A stretch of 64,000 bases of DNA from an uncultured Acidimicrobiaceae bacterium (GTDB taxonomy: Bacteria > Actinomycetota > Acidimicrobiia > Spongiisociales > SHLN01). The notes under the pieces are model-generated. The model was not told the origin of the DNA. It saw only the letters and a list, made by a program, of their open reading frames with translations, and did not search any database. The DNA lies in the NCBI GenBank assembly GCA_947259275.1, contig CAMYMH010000004.1:30270-94269 (forward strand), given 5' to 3'. The translations under genes were made by a program, and so were the position numbers. Positions 9,187-18,385 of the stretch are shown here, in pieces (within the stretch, counting starts at the first letter, position 1; each line of letters begins with the position of its first letter).

Positions 9187-10161
9187 TCACATGGTTATTA
9201 CGAGCTTGCCGACGGCGCGGTCCTGGCCGAGGCGTTGCAGCGCCTCCGGGACCCCCTCGAGTGGATAGGTCTGCTCGATGGCGGACGTCAGCGCACCGGA
9301 CTCGGCAAGGTTGGCCAGATAGGAGAGATCCTCTCGATTGGGGTTGGCCAACAGCACTCCCATCCATTGGTCCCCGAGCTTTGAGATCACCCAGCCGGCG
9401 AGGAAGGCCTGGAGCAGCCGTGGCATGGTGCCGCCAACCATGGCATAGACGCCGTCAGACCGAAGCACACGGCGGTTGCTGAAGATGGATCGCCTGCCGG
9501 CGAAGTCGAGGATCCGGTCGTACTCCTCGCTGCTTCGGGCGAAGTCCTCACGGGTGTAGTCAATCACCTCGTCGGCACCGAGCTCTCGCATTTTCGCCAG
9601 CTTGCCGCCGTTGTCAACCGCGGTCACCACCGCCCCCGCTGCCCTGGCAAGCTGGATGGCAAACGTTCCCCCGCCACCGCCGGCGCCGATAATGAGCACC
9701 CGATCTCCCGGCTCGGTCGGGCGGATGTGGCGCAATCCTTGCAGGGCCAAGACTGCTGCCTGCGGCATGGCGGCGGCCTGCTCGACCGAGAGACCGGGCG
9801 GCTTGACGATGAGCGGCGCCTGCTCAGCGACGCTGACGTATTCGGCGAACGCTTGCGCCCCATGCCACATGATGTCGCCCATCACATCGTCACCCGGCTG
9901 GAACCGGGTCACCTCGTCACCGACCGCTTCCACGGTTCCGGCTATGTCGGACCCGAGTATCGGCTTCTTCGGTCGCAGGAAACCCGTTCCGCTCAATCGG
10001 ACGTAGACGGGCCGGGCCGTCAGCACCTCCCAGTCCGAGCGGTTGAGGGACGCGGCGTTGACCCGAATGAGGAGCCGGTCATCGCCAAGATTCGGCTTGT
10101 CGACTTCACGCACCTCGAGTACGTCCGGCGGCCCGTACCGGTCGTAGACGACAGCTCTCAT
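9187..10161 (-). CDS. NAD(P)-dependent zinc-independent alcohol dehydrogenase / quinone oxidoreductase family
   Basis: Medium-chain dehydrogenase/reductase of 324 residues from the ATG at 10161 (MRAVVYDRYGPPDVLEV). The GroES-like N-terminal half contains GSDIAGTVEAVG. The Rossmann half contains the glycine-rich GAGGGGGTFAIQLA near residue 150. No catalytic-zinc Cys/His pattern is visible, which fits the quinone oxidoreductase branch. The substrate cannot be told. The upstream in-frame extension to 10266 is Arg/Gly-rich and lacks family similarity, so it is left out. No operon partner. Confidence 0.85.
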   Translation of the reverse strand: MRAVVYDRYGPPDVLEVREVDKPNLGDDRLLIRVNAASLNRSDWEVLTARPVYVRLSGTGFLRPKKPILGSDIAGTVEAVGDEVTRFQPGDDVMGDIMWHGAQAFAEYVSVAEQAPLIVKPPGLSVEQAAAMPQAAVLALQGLRHIRPTEPGDRVLIIGAGGGGGTFAIQLARAAGAVVTAVDNGGKLAKMRELGADEVIDYTREDFARSSEEYDRILDFAGRRSIFSNRRVLRSDGVYAMVGGTMPRLLQAFLAGWVISKLGDQWMGVLLANPNREDLSYLANLAESGALTSAIEQTYPLEGVPEALQRLGQDRAVGKLVITM

Positions 10162-10514
10162 GACAGGCCCGTCACCCTTGACGTCCCCCCCAAGACCACG
10201 GGCTACGCCTCGCGGCCGATCCAATCGGAAGGAGACCCCCCGCCGGCGAGCCGGCGTTGTCCCCAACGGTCTGGATCAACACCTGACCGAGCAGTCCCAA
10301 ATCCCACTTCGGTGATTGCGAAACCACCCGAGGACGGAACGGTCGCAGAGTTATCCGCGCCGCCGTCGGGTCGGCTGGCACCGTTTTCACTGCGCCGGTG
10401 TGGCATCGTGTTGTCTGGAGCCGTAGTCGTCGCGGGAGTGTCAGTAAACGTTTCATGGTTGCGGAGCTTACGCGAGCTGGTCCGACTGATTTCGGGATCG
10501 CTAGCGTGCATGGC
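10162..10514. other. Divergent intergenic region, no gene seen
   Basis: 353 bp between the divergent dehydrogenase and PPOX genes. Frames open here are extensions of those genes with atypical composition. Short GC palindromes (for example CGCCGGCGAGCCGGCG near 10241-10256) are present. I see no RNA gene or convincing promoter. Confidence 0.4.
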
Positions 10515-10934
10515 ATGGCGCTCACTATTCCCGACACTGCGTTCGGCGAGCGGGTCCTCCGCCGCCTCAACGATGAGATCGTCGGTTGGCTCACCACAGT
10601 CGACCCCGACGGCACTCCGCGACCCTCACCCCTTTGGTTCTTATGGGAGGGCGACACAATGCTCATCTACTCGAAAGACGGAACCTCGCGTACCCGTAAT
10701 CTGGCTCGCAATCCTGCCTGCTCATTCAATTTCGACGGCAACGGAACCGGTGGCGACATCATCGTGCTCGAGGGCATCGCGGTGGTGGCGGAGGACCCGC
10801 CCTCAACCGAGAACGCCGAGTATCAGGCGAAGTATCGCGACGAGATTCCGGGCATCGGCATGACGCCCGGCACTTTCGCGATCGGCTACCCCGTCCCCAT
10901 CCGATTCACACCACGGAGGCTGAGAGGCTTCTAG
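10515..10934 (+). CDS. Pyridoxamine 5'-phosphate oxidase-like, probable F420-dependent family protein
   Basis: 139 residues from the ATG at 10515 (MALTIPDTAFGERVLRRL). The split-barrel pattern WLTTVDPDGTPRPSPLWFLW and the later KxxxxRNLARNPACSF block fit the PPOX-class F420-binding family common in Actinomycetota. Cofactor choice (F420, FMN or heme) is inferred from family, not shown. No strong ribosome site precedes the ATG; an in-frame GTG lies 9 bp upstream. Its stop overlaps the convergent next gene by 4 bp. Confidence 0.8.
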   Translation: MALTIPDTAFGERVLRRLNDEIVGWLTTVDPDGTPRPSPLWFLWEGDTMLIYSKDGTSRTRNLARNPACSFNFDGNGTGGDIIVLEGIAVVAEDPPSTENAEYQAKYRDEIPGIGMTPGTFAIGYPVPIRFTPRRLRGF

Positions 10935-11281
10935 CCCTCGTGGTGTACGTCCTGGCCGAAGACCGTGCCGGGTCCGTCGGGACCTGCCTCGTAGTAGAGC
11001 GAGTAGTGCCTGACCACCGGGGTCTGATCACAATGCGCCTTGACCCGGGCAAGTAGCTCTTCACCCAGGCCTTTCTCCTTGAATGCGGTCGCCCGCTCTG
11101 CACTCGCGAACTGCGTAACGGCAGTAACCAGACAGGCGTTCTCGTCGTTGACCAGCACCGCATGTTGTTCCGGCCCGTTCTCGTCCTGTAGCGCCAGCCG
11201 CTCCCAGGTTTGCATGGCCGACGTGAACGCCTGCATCTCGCCCTGGGTGACCAGGAATTCCGCTACCTCGATGTGCTTCAT
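10931..11281 (-). CDS. Small protein, possible dimeric alpha-beta barrel (ABM-like)
   Basis: 116 residues, MKHIEVAEFLVTQGEMQAF. The repeated pattern of short strands and a helix, with FASAERATAFKEKG, resembles antibiotic-biosynthesis-monooxygenase-like barrels, but no catalytic motif is certain. Convergent with the PPOX gene (4-bp tail overlap). Function unassigned. Confidence 0.65.
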   Translation of the reverse strand: MKHIEVAEFLVTQGEMQAFTSAMQTWERLALQDENGPEQHAVLVNDENACLVTAVTQFASAERATAFKEKGLGEELLARVKAHCDQTPVVRHYSLYYEAGPDGPGTVFGQDVHHEG

Positions 11282-11465
11282 GCCGCCAACCTAGCGGGCC
11301 GAGACTCGAATGCGACTCGGCGCCATCGCCGGCCTGCCTGCTAGCTATTGCCAGGTCAGAGCTGTCACCATCTGTGGTCGTCTGTAAGGTTGGCGGTGCG
11401 AAAGACGTAGGTCGCTGCTTGCGGCATTGCCTTGCAGCTGGCTGTAACACAGGGAGGATCAAAGC

Positions 11466-12653
11466 ATGAGGAAGCACGCTCTTGGACTACTCATAGTGGT
11501 GGGATTGGCGGGGGTTATGCTGGTGGCCACAAGTGCCGCCGTTGCCACCAACCCGTCACCAGACACGACCGCGACCGTCAACCTGACGTTGACCAATAAC
11601 GGCGGCTCATGGGACCTCGATACGGGACCCACTCAGCCACTCAGTAAGAGCGGAGCGTGCGGACTCTCGAGCCCGGACAACCTGGTCGCCATCACCGGCG
11701 ACTCGAACGCCGACCCCGAAGGGGCCTTCGCCGGGATCTTCAAGGGCGAGGTCGGGACCAAGGATTCCACCGAAGGCAACGGTTCGCCGTGTGCCCGGGT
11801 CAACGTGGGGCAGAGCCTGACCCTCAGCCTCGGTGAAGACATTGACGAGGCAGGGCTCGTGGCCGGTTCGGCCACGCTCGCACTGAGTTTCAAATTCGAT
11901 GCAATCGCAACGATTCAGCGCCACCTCGACGACCAGCCGGTCGGGACCGACATCACGTTCGTGTGCGAAGGAGAGGGAGTTGGTGACTGCGGTCCGGACT
12001 CGGGCGAAAGCGACGTCGGCTACGTGCCGATACCTCCGGACGCGCTCTTCGACGAGCTCGTCATAACCTCGACCGGTGCATTCTCCCTCGTCTCTCCGTT
12101 GCCCGGAGACACCCACATTCACCTGGAGCCGTTCTTCGAAGGTGTGCTGGCATGCGGTGACACGATTCGGGAAACTGATGGCTCCCTCGAGGCCACCTTC
12201 ACTCGCATCGACGATTCGAATTCCGGCGGGAACTGCGAGCTCAAGCCCTACAACCTGGTACTCGACGCCCTCGAAGAAACGATCTCGTTCATGCCGGTTG
12301 GTGATCCGGCAACCTACTCGGCGATTCTGACCAAGCCGCCGGATCCATCCGGGACGGTGCCCTCGCTGCCGATCCTGGAATACGACGACTTCACGTTTGG
12401 AGGTGGGTTCCGGGACATGCTGACGTGCGATGCAGCCACCTTCAGCACCACCACATTCGACCCGGACGGTCCAGGCGGGTTGCCCCCTGAGACCATACCG
12501 ATTGTCACTGCTGCCACGATCCCGGTCGGGAGCGATCCGGGCCGACCGCACACCTTCTGCATCGCACGGATCACCGGAGAGACGGCGCCTGCCGAATTCC
12601 AGTGGTCATGGTTGATTTTCGGCCATGCCGACCCGAATTACGGCTGGAAGTGA
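11466..12653 (+). CDS. Predicted secreted protein, unknown function
   Basis: 395 residues with a strong GGGAGGA site before the ATG. Signal peptide about 1-28 (LLIVVGLAGVMLVATSAAVA). The mature part is rich in Thr, Ser, Pro, Gly and Asp, low in Lys, and has scattered cysteines that could form disulfides, as in exported beta-rich proteins. No catalytic motif seen. Its 3' end overlaps the convergent cyclase-like gene by 16 bp. Confidence 0.78.
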   Translation: MRKHALGLLIVVGLAGVMLVATSAAVATNPSPDTTATVNLTLTNNGGSWDLDTGPTQPLSKSGACGLSSPDNLVAITGDSNADPEGAFAGIFKGEVGTKDSTEGNGSPCARVNVGQSLTLSLGEDIDEAGLVAGSATLALSFKFDAIATIQRHLDDQPVGTDITFVCEGEGVGDCGPDSGESDVGYVPIPPDALFDELVITSTGAFSLVSPLPGDTHIHLEPFFEGVLACGDTIRETDGSLEATFTRIDDSNSGGNCELKPYNLVLDALEETISFMPVGDPATYSAILTKPPDPSGTVPSLPILEYDDFTFGGGFRDMLTCDAATFSTTTFDPDGPGGLPPETIPIVTAATIPVGSDPGRPHTFCIARITGETAPAEFQWSWLIFGHADPNYGWK

Positions 12654-15600
12654 CCGGGGAGGAGAACCGACACGGCAGACGAGGGCACACCCAGCCCGGT
12701 CAGGGTGGTGGTGGCCTCGTCGAGTGCCGCCTGATCTGGCTCCCAGCCGGCCCGGTGGGCGATCTCGAATGAGAGCATGGTGAGCAGGGCCTGCTCGTAG
12801 GGGAGGTCATGCTGTTCGGCGTGGGCCTGCCCACGCCGAACCTCTTCTGCCGCCGGGCCCCACTCTCCCTGGGTCATCAGCGCCGAAGCGCGTACGCGGG
12901 CGATCCCGGCCCGAAAGAACGGAACCGCATCCGGACTCCTCTCCTCCGCCTGGTCGAGGATCTCGCGTCCGGCTTGCGGCTCGTCGCTCCGGACTTTGGC
13001 TCCTGCCAGAGTCAAAGCCGCTTGCAGCACCATTCCCTGATGCCCCAACTCGGTTGCCTCCGCCAGTACCGCCTCCAACTCCCCGACTGCCTCGTCAATC
13101 CGCTGCTGCCGGACCAGCAGGCGCCCGTGCTGCACCTCGGCGAACATCGCGGCGTCGCGAAAATCGGAAGCGCGCAACACTCGAACTGCTTCTTCTAAGA
13201 TCGGTTCGGCCTCCTCGAACCGGCCCTGGTCGATCCGGACCTCGGCGATGTTGGCGGCGGCGTTGGCCGCCTGGACCGCGTTCCCAGCCTCTAGCAGCGC
13301 GGCCCGTGCCTCCGCGTACAGCTCCACCGCCCGATCCCATTGGCCCGAGAAGTAGGCCTCCGCCCCCATGTTGTTGATGACGATAGCCGCCCCCGAGCTG
13401 TCACCAATCGCCCTTCTGAGGGCCAGCGACTGGTCCGCGTGGGTGGCCTCGTCGGCTCGACCGAGCATTCGGAAGGCCCAGTCCATCACCTCGTAGGCCC
13501 GGGCAAGGGCCTCCAGCTCTCCGCTGTCTTCGGCAGCCGCGGCCGCCTGTTTGGCCAGCGCCAAAGCTTCCTCGGGGTGCTGCTGAGTCTGGCGGATGAC
13601 GCCGCTGAAACTCGTCAAGCGCGCTCTTGCACCCGCCGCGGCCGTCCCGTCAATCTCGGCGAGCAGGCGCAGGCCTCGGGTTGACTCGCTCAAGGCGGCT
13701 CGATATGCACCGGCCCGGGCCCGGGCCCGGGCCCTCCGAAGCACGAGGTCGGCCTCCGCGACTGGATCTGTCGTGAGGCGGGAGGCTCGACGAAAGGCCT
13801 CGAGGGCTTCGACGAAGAGGCCGGCTTCTTCATACACATCACCCAACCGGGTCCATATCGGCCGGACTTCGTCATCAGCAAGCTCGGGAAGTCGCCGGGC
13901 GGCGTCGAGCGCCCGCTCGTACTGAACCGCGGCTTCAACGTTCGCATACGCAGCCATCGCCTCATCGCCCGCCACCCGGGCGAACCGCCAGGTCCTTTCG
14001 TGCTCTCCTGCCCGCGCGTAATGGAGTGCCAGGATGTCGGCCACGGCTTCGGGATCCCTTCCGGCGTGGCGTTCGATGACTTGCCCGGCTCGAAGGTGGA
14101 GCTCTTGTCTCCGTCGGAAGGACAGGCCCTCATAGGCAGCATCCCGCAGCAGAGCATGCCGGAACCTCATCCGATCCGACCCGTCGAACTCGAGGAATCC
14201 GGCCAGCTGGCTCTGAGTGGCAGCATCGAGAGCCACCTGCTCATCGGCCACCAGGTCGTTGAGGGTATCGACCCGGAAACTGCGGCCGAGCACGCTGGCA
14301 AACCTGAGTAAGCGGCGCGCCAGCGGTGCGAGACCGTCGATCTGGGCGCTCACGATGGCATCGAGCGAGTCTGGGAGCGATTCGGTGCCTCCAGCCTGTC
14401 GAACGGCCCGCACGATCTCCTCGAGGAACAGCGGGAGACCCTCCGCCCGTTCGAGAATGGCCTCCAGGTCGTGGGGCCGGAGCGGAGCGCCCGCTGTGGC
14501 CTCAACCACGAGCGCCCTTGCGTCTTCGTCGGTGAGCGGTTGCAGCTGGAACGCCCGGCCGGGAGGCGAAAACCCGGTTAGATCATCGTGCCGGGTCAAA
14601 AGGATCATCCAGGGCGACTCGCCACATCGTTCGGCAATCCGCGTGAGGAGATGGGCAGAGGCCTCGTCCATCCAGTGTCCATCTTCGACCGCGAACAGCA
14701 CTGGGCCGGTCAGGGCAGCGCTTAGGAGATCAACCAGCATGTCGGCGGTGCGATCCATGCGAAAGCGGGGTTCTGTCGCCTCGGCTTCGGGAGTCATGGG
14801 CACCTCGACCATCGCGGCCTCGGCGATGAGCGGAAGCAGTGGCACCAGATCTGGACGAAGGTCCTCGATGCCTGCTCTCAGTTGCTCTGCCATCTTCGGG
14901 TGGGTGCTGCGTTCCACACCCAGCAGGGTCCGGACAGCGTCCCGAATTGCCCGGAAAGGGGTGGCCGTGCCGTACGGCTCGGCTCGGATAGTCAGGCGGA
15001 CTGTTGGTTCTTTCCAGGCCGCCAACGCTTCGTCGACCAGCCGACTCTTGCCGATACCCCGCTCGCCGATTACCGAGACCACTCCCCCGGTTCCGTTGCT
15101 GAGCCCATCGAGCAGTCCGGTCAATTCGGCCAGCTCTTCCACCCGCCCGGCGAACGGAAGATCACCTCCTCGGCGGCTCGGCCGGTTCCCGGTCTCCGCC
15201 CCCACCGCGTAGACCTGAACCGGGTGCTCCTTACCCTTCACGTAGAACGGATCGAGCGGGGAGGTTTCGAACAGCGTCAACGACCCATCGAGCACCGAGG
15301 GACTTGCATAGACCTCGCCCGGTGAGGCAGCTGCCATAAGGCGGGCTGCCAGGTTGACCGTGTCACCCATGATGGTGTAGGTGGCACGGAAGTCGCTGCC
15401 GATCTCTCCCGCAAACACGTGACCACGATTGATTCCGACCCGCAGCGGCAGCGACCCGGCCCGATCGACAATTCGGCGGGCGGCTCGCAAGACTCTGCCC
15501 TCGTCATCCTCCTGCACCCCAGGAACACCGGCCACGATGATGAGCTTCCCGCCATCCTGGTCTATGTCGGATGCCAGGAAAGTGACACCCTCCTCGTCGA

Positions 15601-16459
15601 CGGCTTCCTGCAGGTTGCGGATCAGCTCATCGAGCGATTCTGCCACCGCTCTCGGCCCCTCGTGGCCCATGAGGGCATCAACGCCTTCGAACCTGACGAA
15701 CGCAACGGTGGCTAGGTGGTGCTCGGGCTCAGCGGCCCCGTATTGCAGGTGGTCCCGCAGGGCCACCGGCATCCCGGCTGCGACCGCGTCGGGCTCGAGG
15801 ACGATCCGAGGGCTCCAGCCGCAGCATTCAATGCGGGCTTTACGCCAGCCAAGCAACCAACCACGGTCCTTCTTCCTCTTGACCGACCCGGCCGGGAGTG
15901 CGGCTTTGGTGGCCGAGCTGATCAGGATCTCTCCAGCAACTGCCGTCTCCTCTAACTCGGTGGTCATGGAAGCGGCCGGACCGGTGAGGATGAGCTCTTT
16001 GTGTGACTCTCCCACTCGGAACAGATGAATGGTGCCACTGTGGAGGCCGACCGACATCTTGAGATGAAGCCGACCCGCCGAGGTCTCGTGGCTGCGGGCT
16101 TCCCTGAGTACCGCCTGCATCTCGACCGCCGCGCTGCAGGCCTGAATGGGGTGGTCAGATCCGGTGAACACGAGAAGGAGTGCGTCGCCGCCGAACTTGA
16201 GCAGGCTTCCTCCGCGGTCGTAGGCGACACCGAGCATCTTCGCGAACACATAGTTGAGGGCCTCGGTGAGCTCCTCGGCCCCGATGCGGCCGCGCCGGGC
16301 CAGCTTCTCGGAAAGGGCGGTGAAGCCGGAGAGGTCGATGTAGCAGAGCGTGCCGTCGATCTCTTGCCAGAGCTCTGTGGTACTCAGGTCCCACTCAGCC
16401 GATTGACGCGGCACATACCGCGCAAGACTGCTGCTGGCATCCGGTGTCGCTGCGGCCAT
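12638..16459 (-). CDS. Soluble-adenylyl-cyclase-like protein: tandem class III cyclase domains, AAA/STAND ATPase, TPR
   Basis: 1273 residues. Two cyclase homology domains (about 36-190 and 248-420) are followed by a P-loop ATPase (Walker A GERGIGKS at 465-472, Walker B LFAVEDGHWMD) and a long TPR-type helical region (about 800-1240). Domain 1 keeps the metal-binding aspartates (Asp42 in IDLSGFT, Asp92 in KFGGDA) but lacks the transition-state Asn/Arg. Domain 2 lacks the metal aspartates (FVRFEG) but has GDTVNLAAR (Asn369, Arg373). This complementary split and the order C1-C2-NTPase-TPR match mammalian soluble adenylyl cyclase (ADCY10). Product (cAMP or other) is inferred. It is 95 bp downstream of a CNB-patatin gene on the same strand. 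Confidence 0.9.
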   Translation of the reverse strand: MAAATPDASSSLARYVPRQSAEWDLSTTELWQEIDGTLCYIDLSGFTALSEKLARRGRIGAEELTEALNYVFAKMLGVAYDRGGSLLKFGGDALLLVFTGSDHPIQACSAAVEMQAVLREARSHETSAGRLHLKMSVGLHSGTIHLFRVGESHKELILTGPAASMTTELEETAVAGEILISSATKAALPAGSVKRKKDRGWLLGWRKARIECCGWSPRIVLEPDAVAAGMPVALRDHLQYGAAEPEHHLATVAFVRFEGVDALMGHEGPRAVAESLDELIRNLQEAVDEEGVTFLASDIDQDGGKLIIVAGVPGVQEDDEGRVLRAARRIVDRAGSLPLRVGINRGHVFAGEIGSDFRATYTIMGDTVNLAARLMAAASPGEVYASPSVLDGSLTLFETSPLDPFYVKGKEHPVQVYAVGAETGNRPSRRGGDLPFAGRVEELAELTGLLDGLSNGTGGVVSVIGERGIGKSRLVDEALAAWKEPTVRLTIRAEPYGTATPFRAIRDAVRTLLGVERSTHPKMAEQLRAGIEDLRPDLVPLLPLIAEAAMVEVPMTPEAEATEPRFRMDRTADMLVDLLSAALTGPVLFAVEDGHWMDEASAHLLTRIAERCGESPWMILLTRHDDLTGFSPPGRAFQLQPLTDEDARALVVEATAGAPLRPHDLEAILERAEGLPLFLEEIVRAVRQAGGTESLPDSLDAIVSAQIDGLAPLARRLLRFASVLGRSFRVDTLNDLVADEQVALDAATQSQLAGFLEFDGSDRMRFRHALLRDAAYEGLSFRRRQELHLRAGQVIERHAGRDPEAVADILALHYARAGEHERTWRFARVAGDEAMAAYANVEAAVQYERALDAARRLPELADDEVRPIWTRLGDVYEEAGLFVEALEAFRRASRLTTDPVAEADLVLRRARARARAGAYRAALSESTRGLRLLAEIDGTAAAGARARLTSFSGVIRQTQQHPEEALALAKQAAAAAEDSGELEALARAYEVMDWAFRMLGRADEATHADQSLALRRAIGDSSGAAIVINNMGAEAYFSGQWDRAVELYAEARAALLEAGNAVQAANAAANIAEVRIDQGRFEEAEPILEEAVRVLRASDFRDAAMFAEVQHGRLLVRQQRIDEAVGELEAVLAEATELGHQGMVLQAALTLAGAKVRSDEPQAGREILDQAEERSPDAVPFFRAGIARVRASALMTQGEWGPAAEEVRRGQAHAEQHDLPYEQALLTMLSFEIAHRAGWEPDQAALDEATTTLTGLGVPSSAVSVLLPGHFQP

Positions 16460-16554
16460 TCGCGCCTCTCGCCCCTTTCGGCGTTCAGATTAAGGCATCC
16501 GGGGGCTGCCCGCGCAGCAGACGAGATAGTCCCAGTTTTCGCGATCCAACGTGC

Positions 16555-18357
16555 TTACAGCAGGCGCTTGAAGATGCCTTCGTAGCTTGGAAGCTCCGCC
16601 AGGGTGTACCGGTAGCCGGCCTCGATCACCCGGTCGAGATCCTCGAAGGCCAGCAGCCCGAACTCGCTGACGTCAGGATGGAGCACCAGATCGGCTCGGT
16701 CCTCCATGCGTTTGGCCGAGAGCGCGTGGCCGATCTCGGTGGATCGAAACAGCAGGTCGACGATACCCGGAAGCTCGGCTGCCTCCGCCAACGGGTTGAA
16801 GCGCCGTGCCAGCGGGCCCCAGCCGGACAAGACACCGGTATCCGACAGCCCGGCGCTCGGCAGCGGCGCGCTTCCTTTCAGGTTGACCGCCACGATGACC
16901 CCACCGTCGTAGAAGTCCGCCATGACGTCCACCGGCAGATTGTTCATCACAGATCCGTCTACGAGGATCTGGCCGTCGGCTGATCGAACCGGTGGGAAGA
17001 GCCCTGGGATGGACACGCTGGCCCGCAGCGCCTTCCACAGCGGACCACGATCGTGGACCACAACCCGGCCGACCGAAATGTCGCTGGATGTGCAGAAGTA
17101 AGGCAGCCACAGATTCTCGATCTCGATGTCGGCGAAGAAGCCCCGCAGGGTGTTGGTGATGCGCTGGCCTCGAGCCAACGAGACCGCCGGGGCAGTTACG
17201 TCGACGACACTCCCCTGCGATACCAGATGCTCCCACAGCGAATCGCGTTGTTCCTCCCAGCCCATGTCGCTGGCGATGCCGCCGCCGACGATGGATCCGA
17301 AGGAGGAGCCACCGACTACGTCGACGGGAATACCGAATTCCCGCAGAGCTCTGAAGACTCCCACGTGGGCCGCCCCCCGAGCCCCACCGCCGCTGAGGAC
17401 AATGGCGATCTCCCGGCCGGTCAGTGCCCGGGTGACCCGTTGCAGGTCGTCGCGGGAACTCAATCGAACGTGGTAGTGGCGATGGATGGGGCGCGAGCGA
17501 AGCCATCGGGCTGCGTGCGCAGGCATCGACCCATGGTCGGGATGAATGAGCACAAGGTCAACCCGGGGCTGCGAGCTGCTTGCTAGGGGTTCAAAGATGC
17601 GGCGTTCCAGCGCACTGAGCCCGCTGTCGCGTGCGGCCTCTGCCGCCAGCACCACCCGGTCGGCTTGACGCAGGCATCGGTCGGTCCAACTCGAAGGCTC
17701 GGGATCGGCCAGGTAGACCAGTACTTCGTGGTTGGCCTCGAGCTCGTGCAGATCGCGAGTGACCTCATCTTCGCCGAGAGTCCCATCGACTTCGTCTTGT
17801 CGCACCAGCCTTGCTCGGCCGCTCTCGGCGAACATCGAACTGAGATGGCGAGCGAACGTAGCGGGATGGCCACCGCTACTGATCGGAACCACTGCCACGG
17901 TGCGGACTGGAGCTCCGATTGCCTCCGACCGGATGGAGCGGCGCAGCCGCTGAATGATCAATCGGGTGACGGCGAACAGCTCATCGGGTTGCTCGCGTAG
18001 GAAAGTGACGAACATGTCTTTGGCGAACCTGACCAGGTAGGAATCGCGCAGGGCCCGGACGGTGGCCGATCGGACCTCGTCGGTCAGGATGCCCATTTCA
18101 CCGACAAGCTCGCCCCGGCCGATTTCGCCGACCGGCAGCTCGGTGTCCTCCTTGGTCACCGTGGCATGCAAGCGGCCACTTGCCACCACATAGAGGGCGT
18201 CGGGTGCCTCACCCTCCCGCACCAGGATCTCTCCTCGCGCTAGGTGCAGAGGCTCGGAAGCAGCCGCCAGCTTGGACAGCGATGAATCGTCAAGGGGTGC
18301 GAAGAGCTCAATGCCCGCCAGGAGCCGCTTGATGCGATCGCGATCCCACACGGTCAT
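16555..18357 (-). CDS. Cyclic-nucleotide-binding patatin-like phospholipase (NTE family)
   Basis: 600 residues from the ATG at 18357, with GGGAGG 6 nt upstream; longer starts run back into the MBL gene. An N-terminal cNMP-binding domain (about 10-125) has the phosphate-cassette pattern GELVGEMG with RSATV (Arg96). A middle domain follows. The C-terminal patatin domain (about 315-480) has the oxyanion loop GGGARG, nucleophile motif GGSSFG (Ser352) and VDGS (Asp467) dyad. The M. tuberculosis protein Rv2565 has this architecture. Expected to hydrolyse lipids under cyclic-nucleotide control. Lies between an MBL hydrolase gene (28 bp upstream) and a cyclase gene. Confidence 0.92.
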   Translation of the reverse strand: MTVWDRDRIKRLLAGIELFAPLDDSSLSKLAAASEPLHLARGEILVREGEAPDALYVVASGRLHATVTKEDTELPVGEIGRGELVGEMGILTDEVRSATVRALRDSYLVRFAKDMFVTFLREQPDELFAVTRLIIQRLRRSIRSEAIGAPVRTVAVVPISSGGHPATFARHLSSMFAESGRARLVRQDEVDGTLGEDEVTRDLHELEANHEVLVYLADPEPSSWTDRCLRQADRVVLAAEAARDSGLSALERRIFEPLASSSQPRVDLVLIHPDHGSMPAHAARWLRSRPIHRHYHVRLSSRDDLQRVTRALTGREIAIVLSGGGARGAAHVGVFRALREFGIPVDVVGGSSFGSIVGGGIASDMGWEEQRDSLWEHLVSQGSVVDVTAPAVSLARGQRITNTLRGFFADIEIENLWLPYFCTSSDISVGRVVVHDRGPLWKALRASVSIPGLFPPVRSADGQILVDGSVMNNLPVDVMADFYDGGVIVAVNLKGSAPLPSAGLSDTGVLSGWGPLARRFNPLAEAAELPGIVDLLFRSTEIGHALSAKRMEDRADLVLHPDVSEFGLLAFEDLDRVIEAGYRYTLAELPSYEGIFKRLL

Positions 18358-18385
18358 GATCATCCTCCCGAATACCCGACAATAC

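Noticed and set aside
13700..13735. GGGCCC-type tandem repeat
   Set aside because: It encodes an Arg-Ala run in the TPR region of the cyclase gene and has a period of 6, not 7, so it does not belong to the heptamer family.
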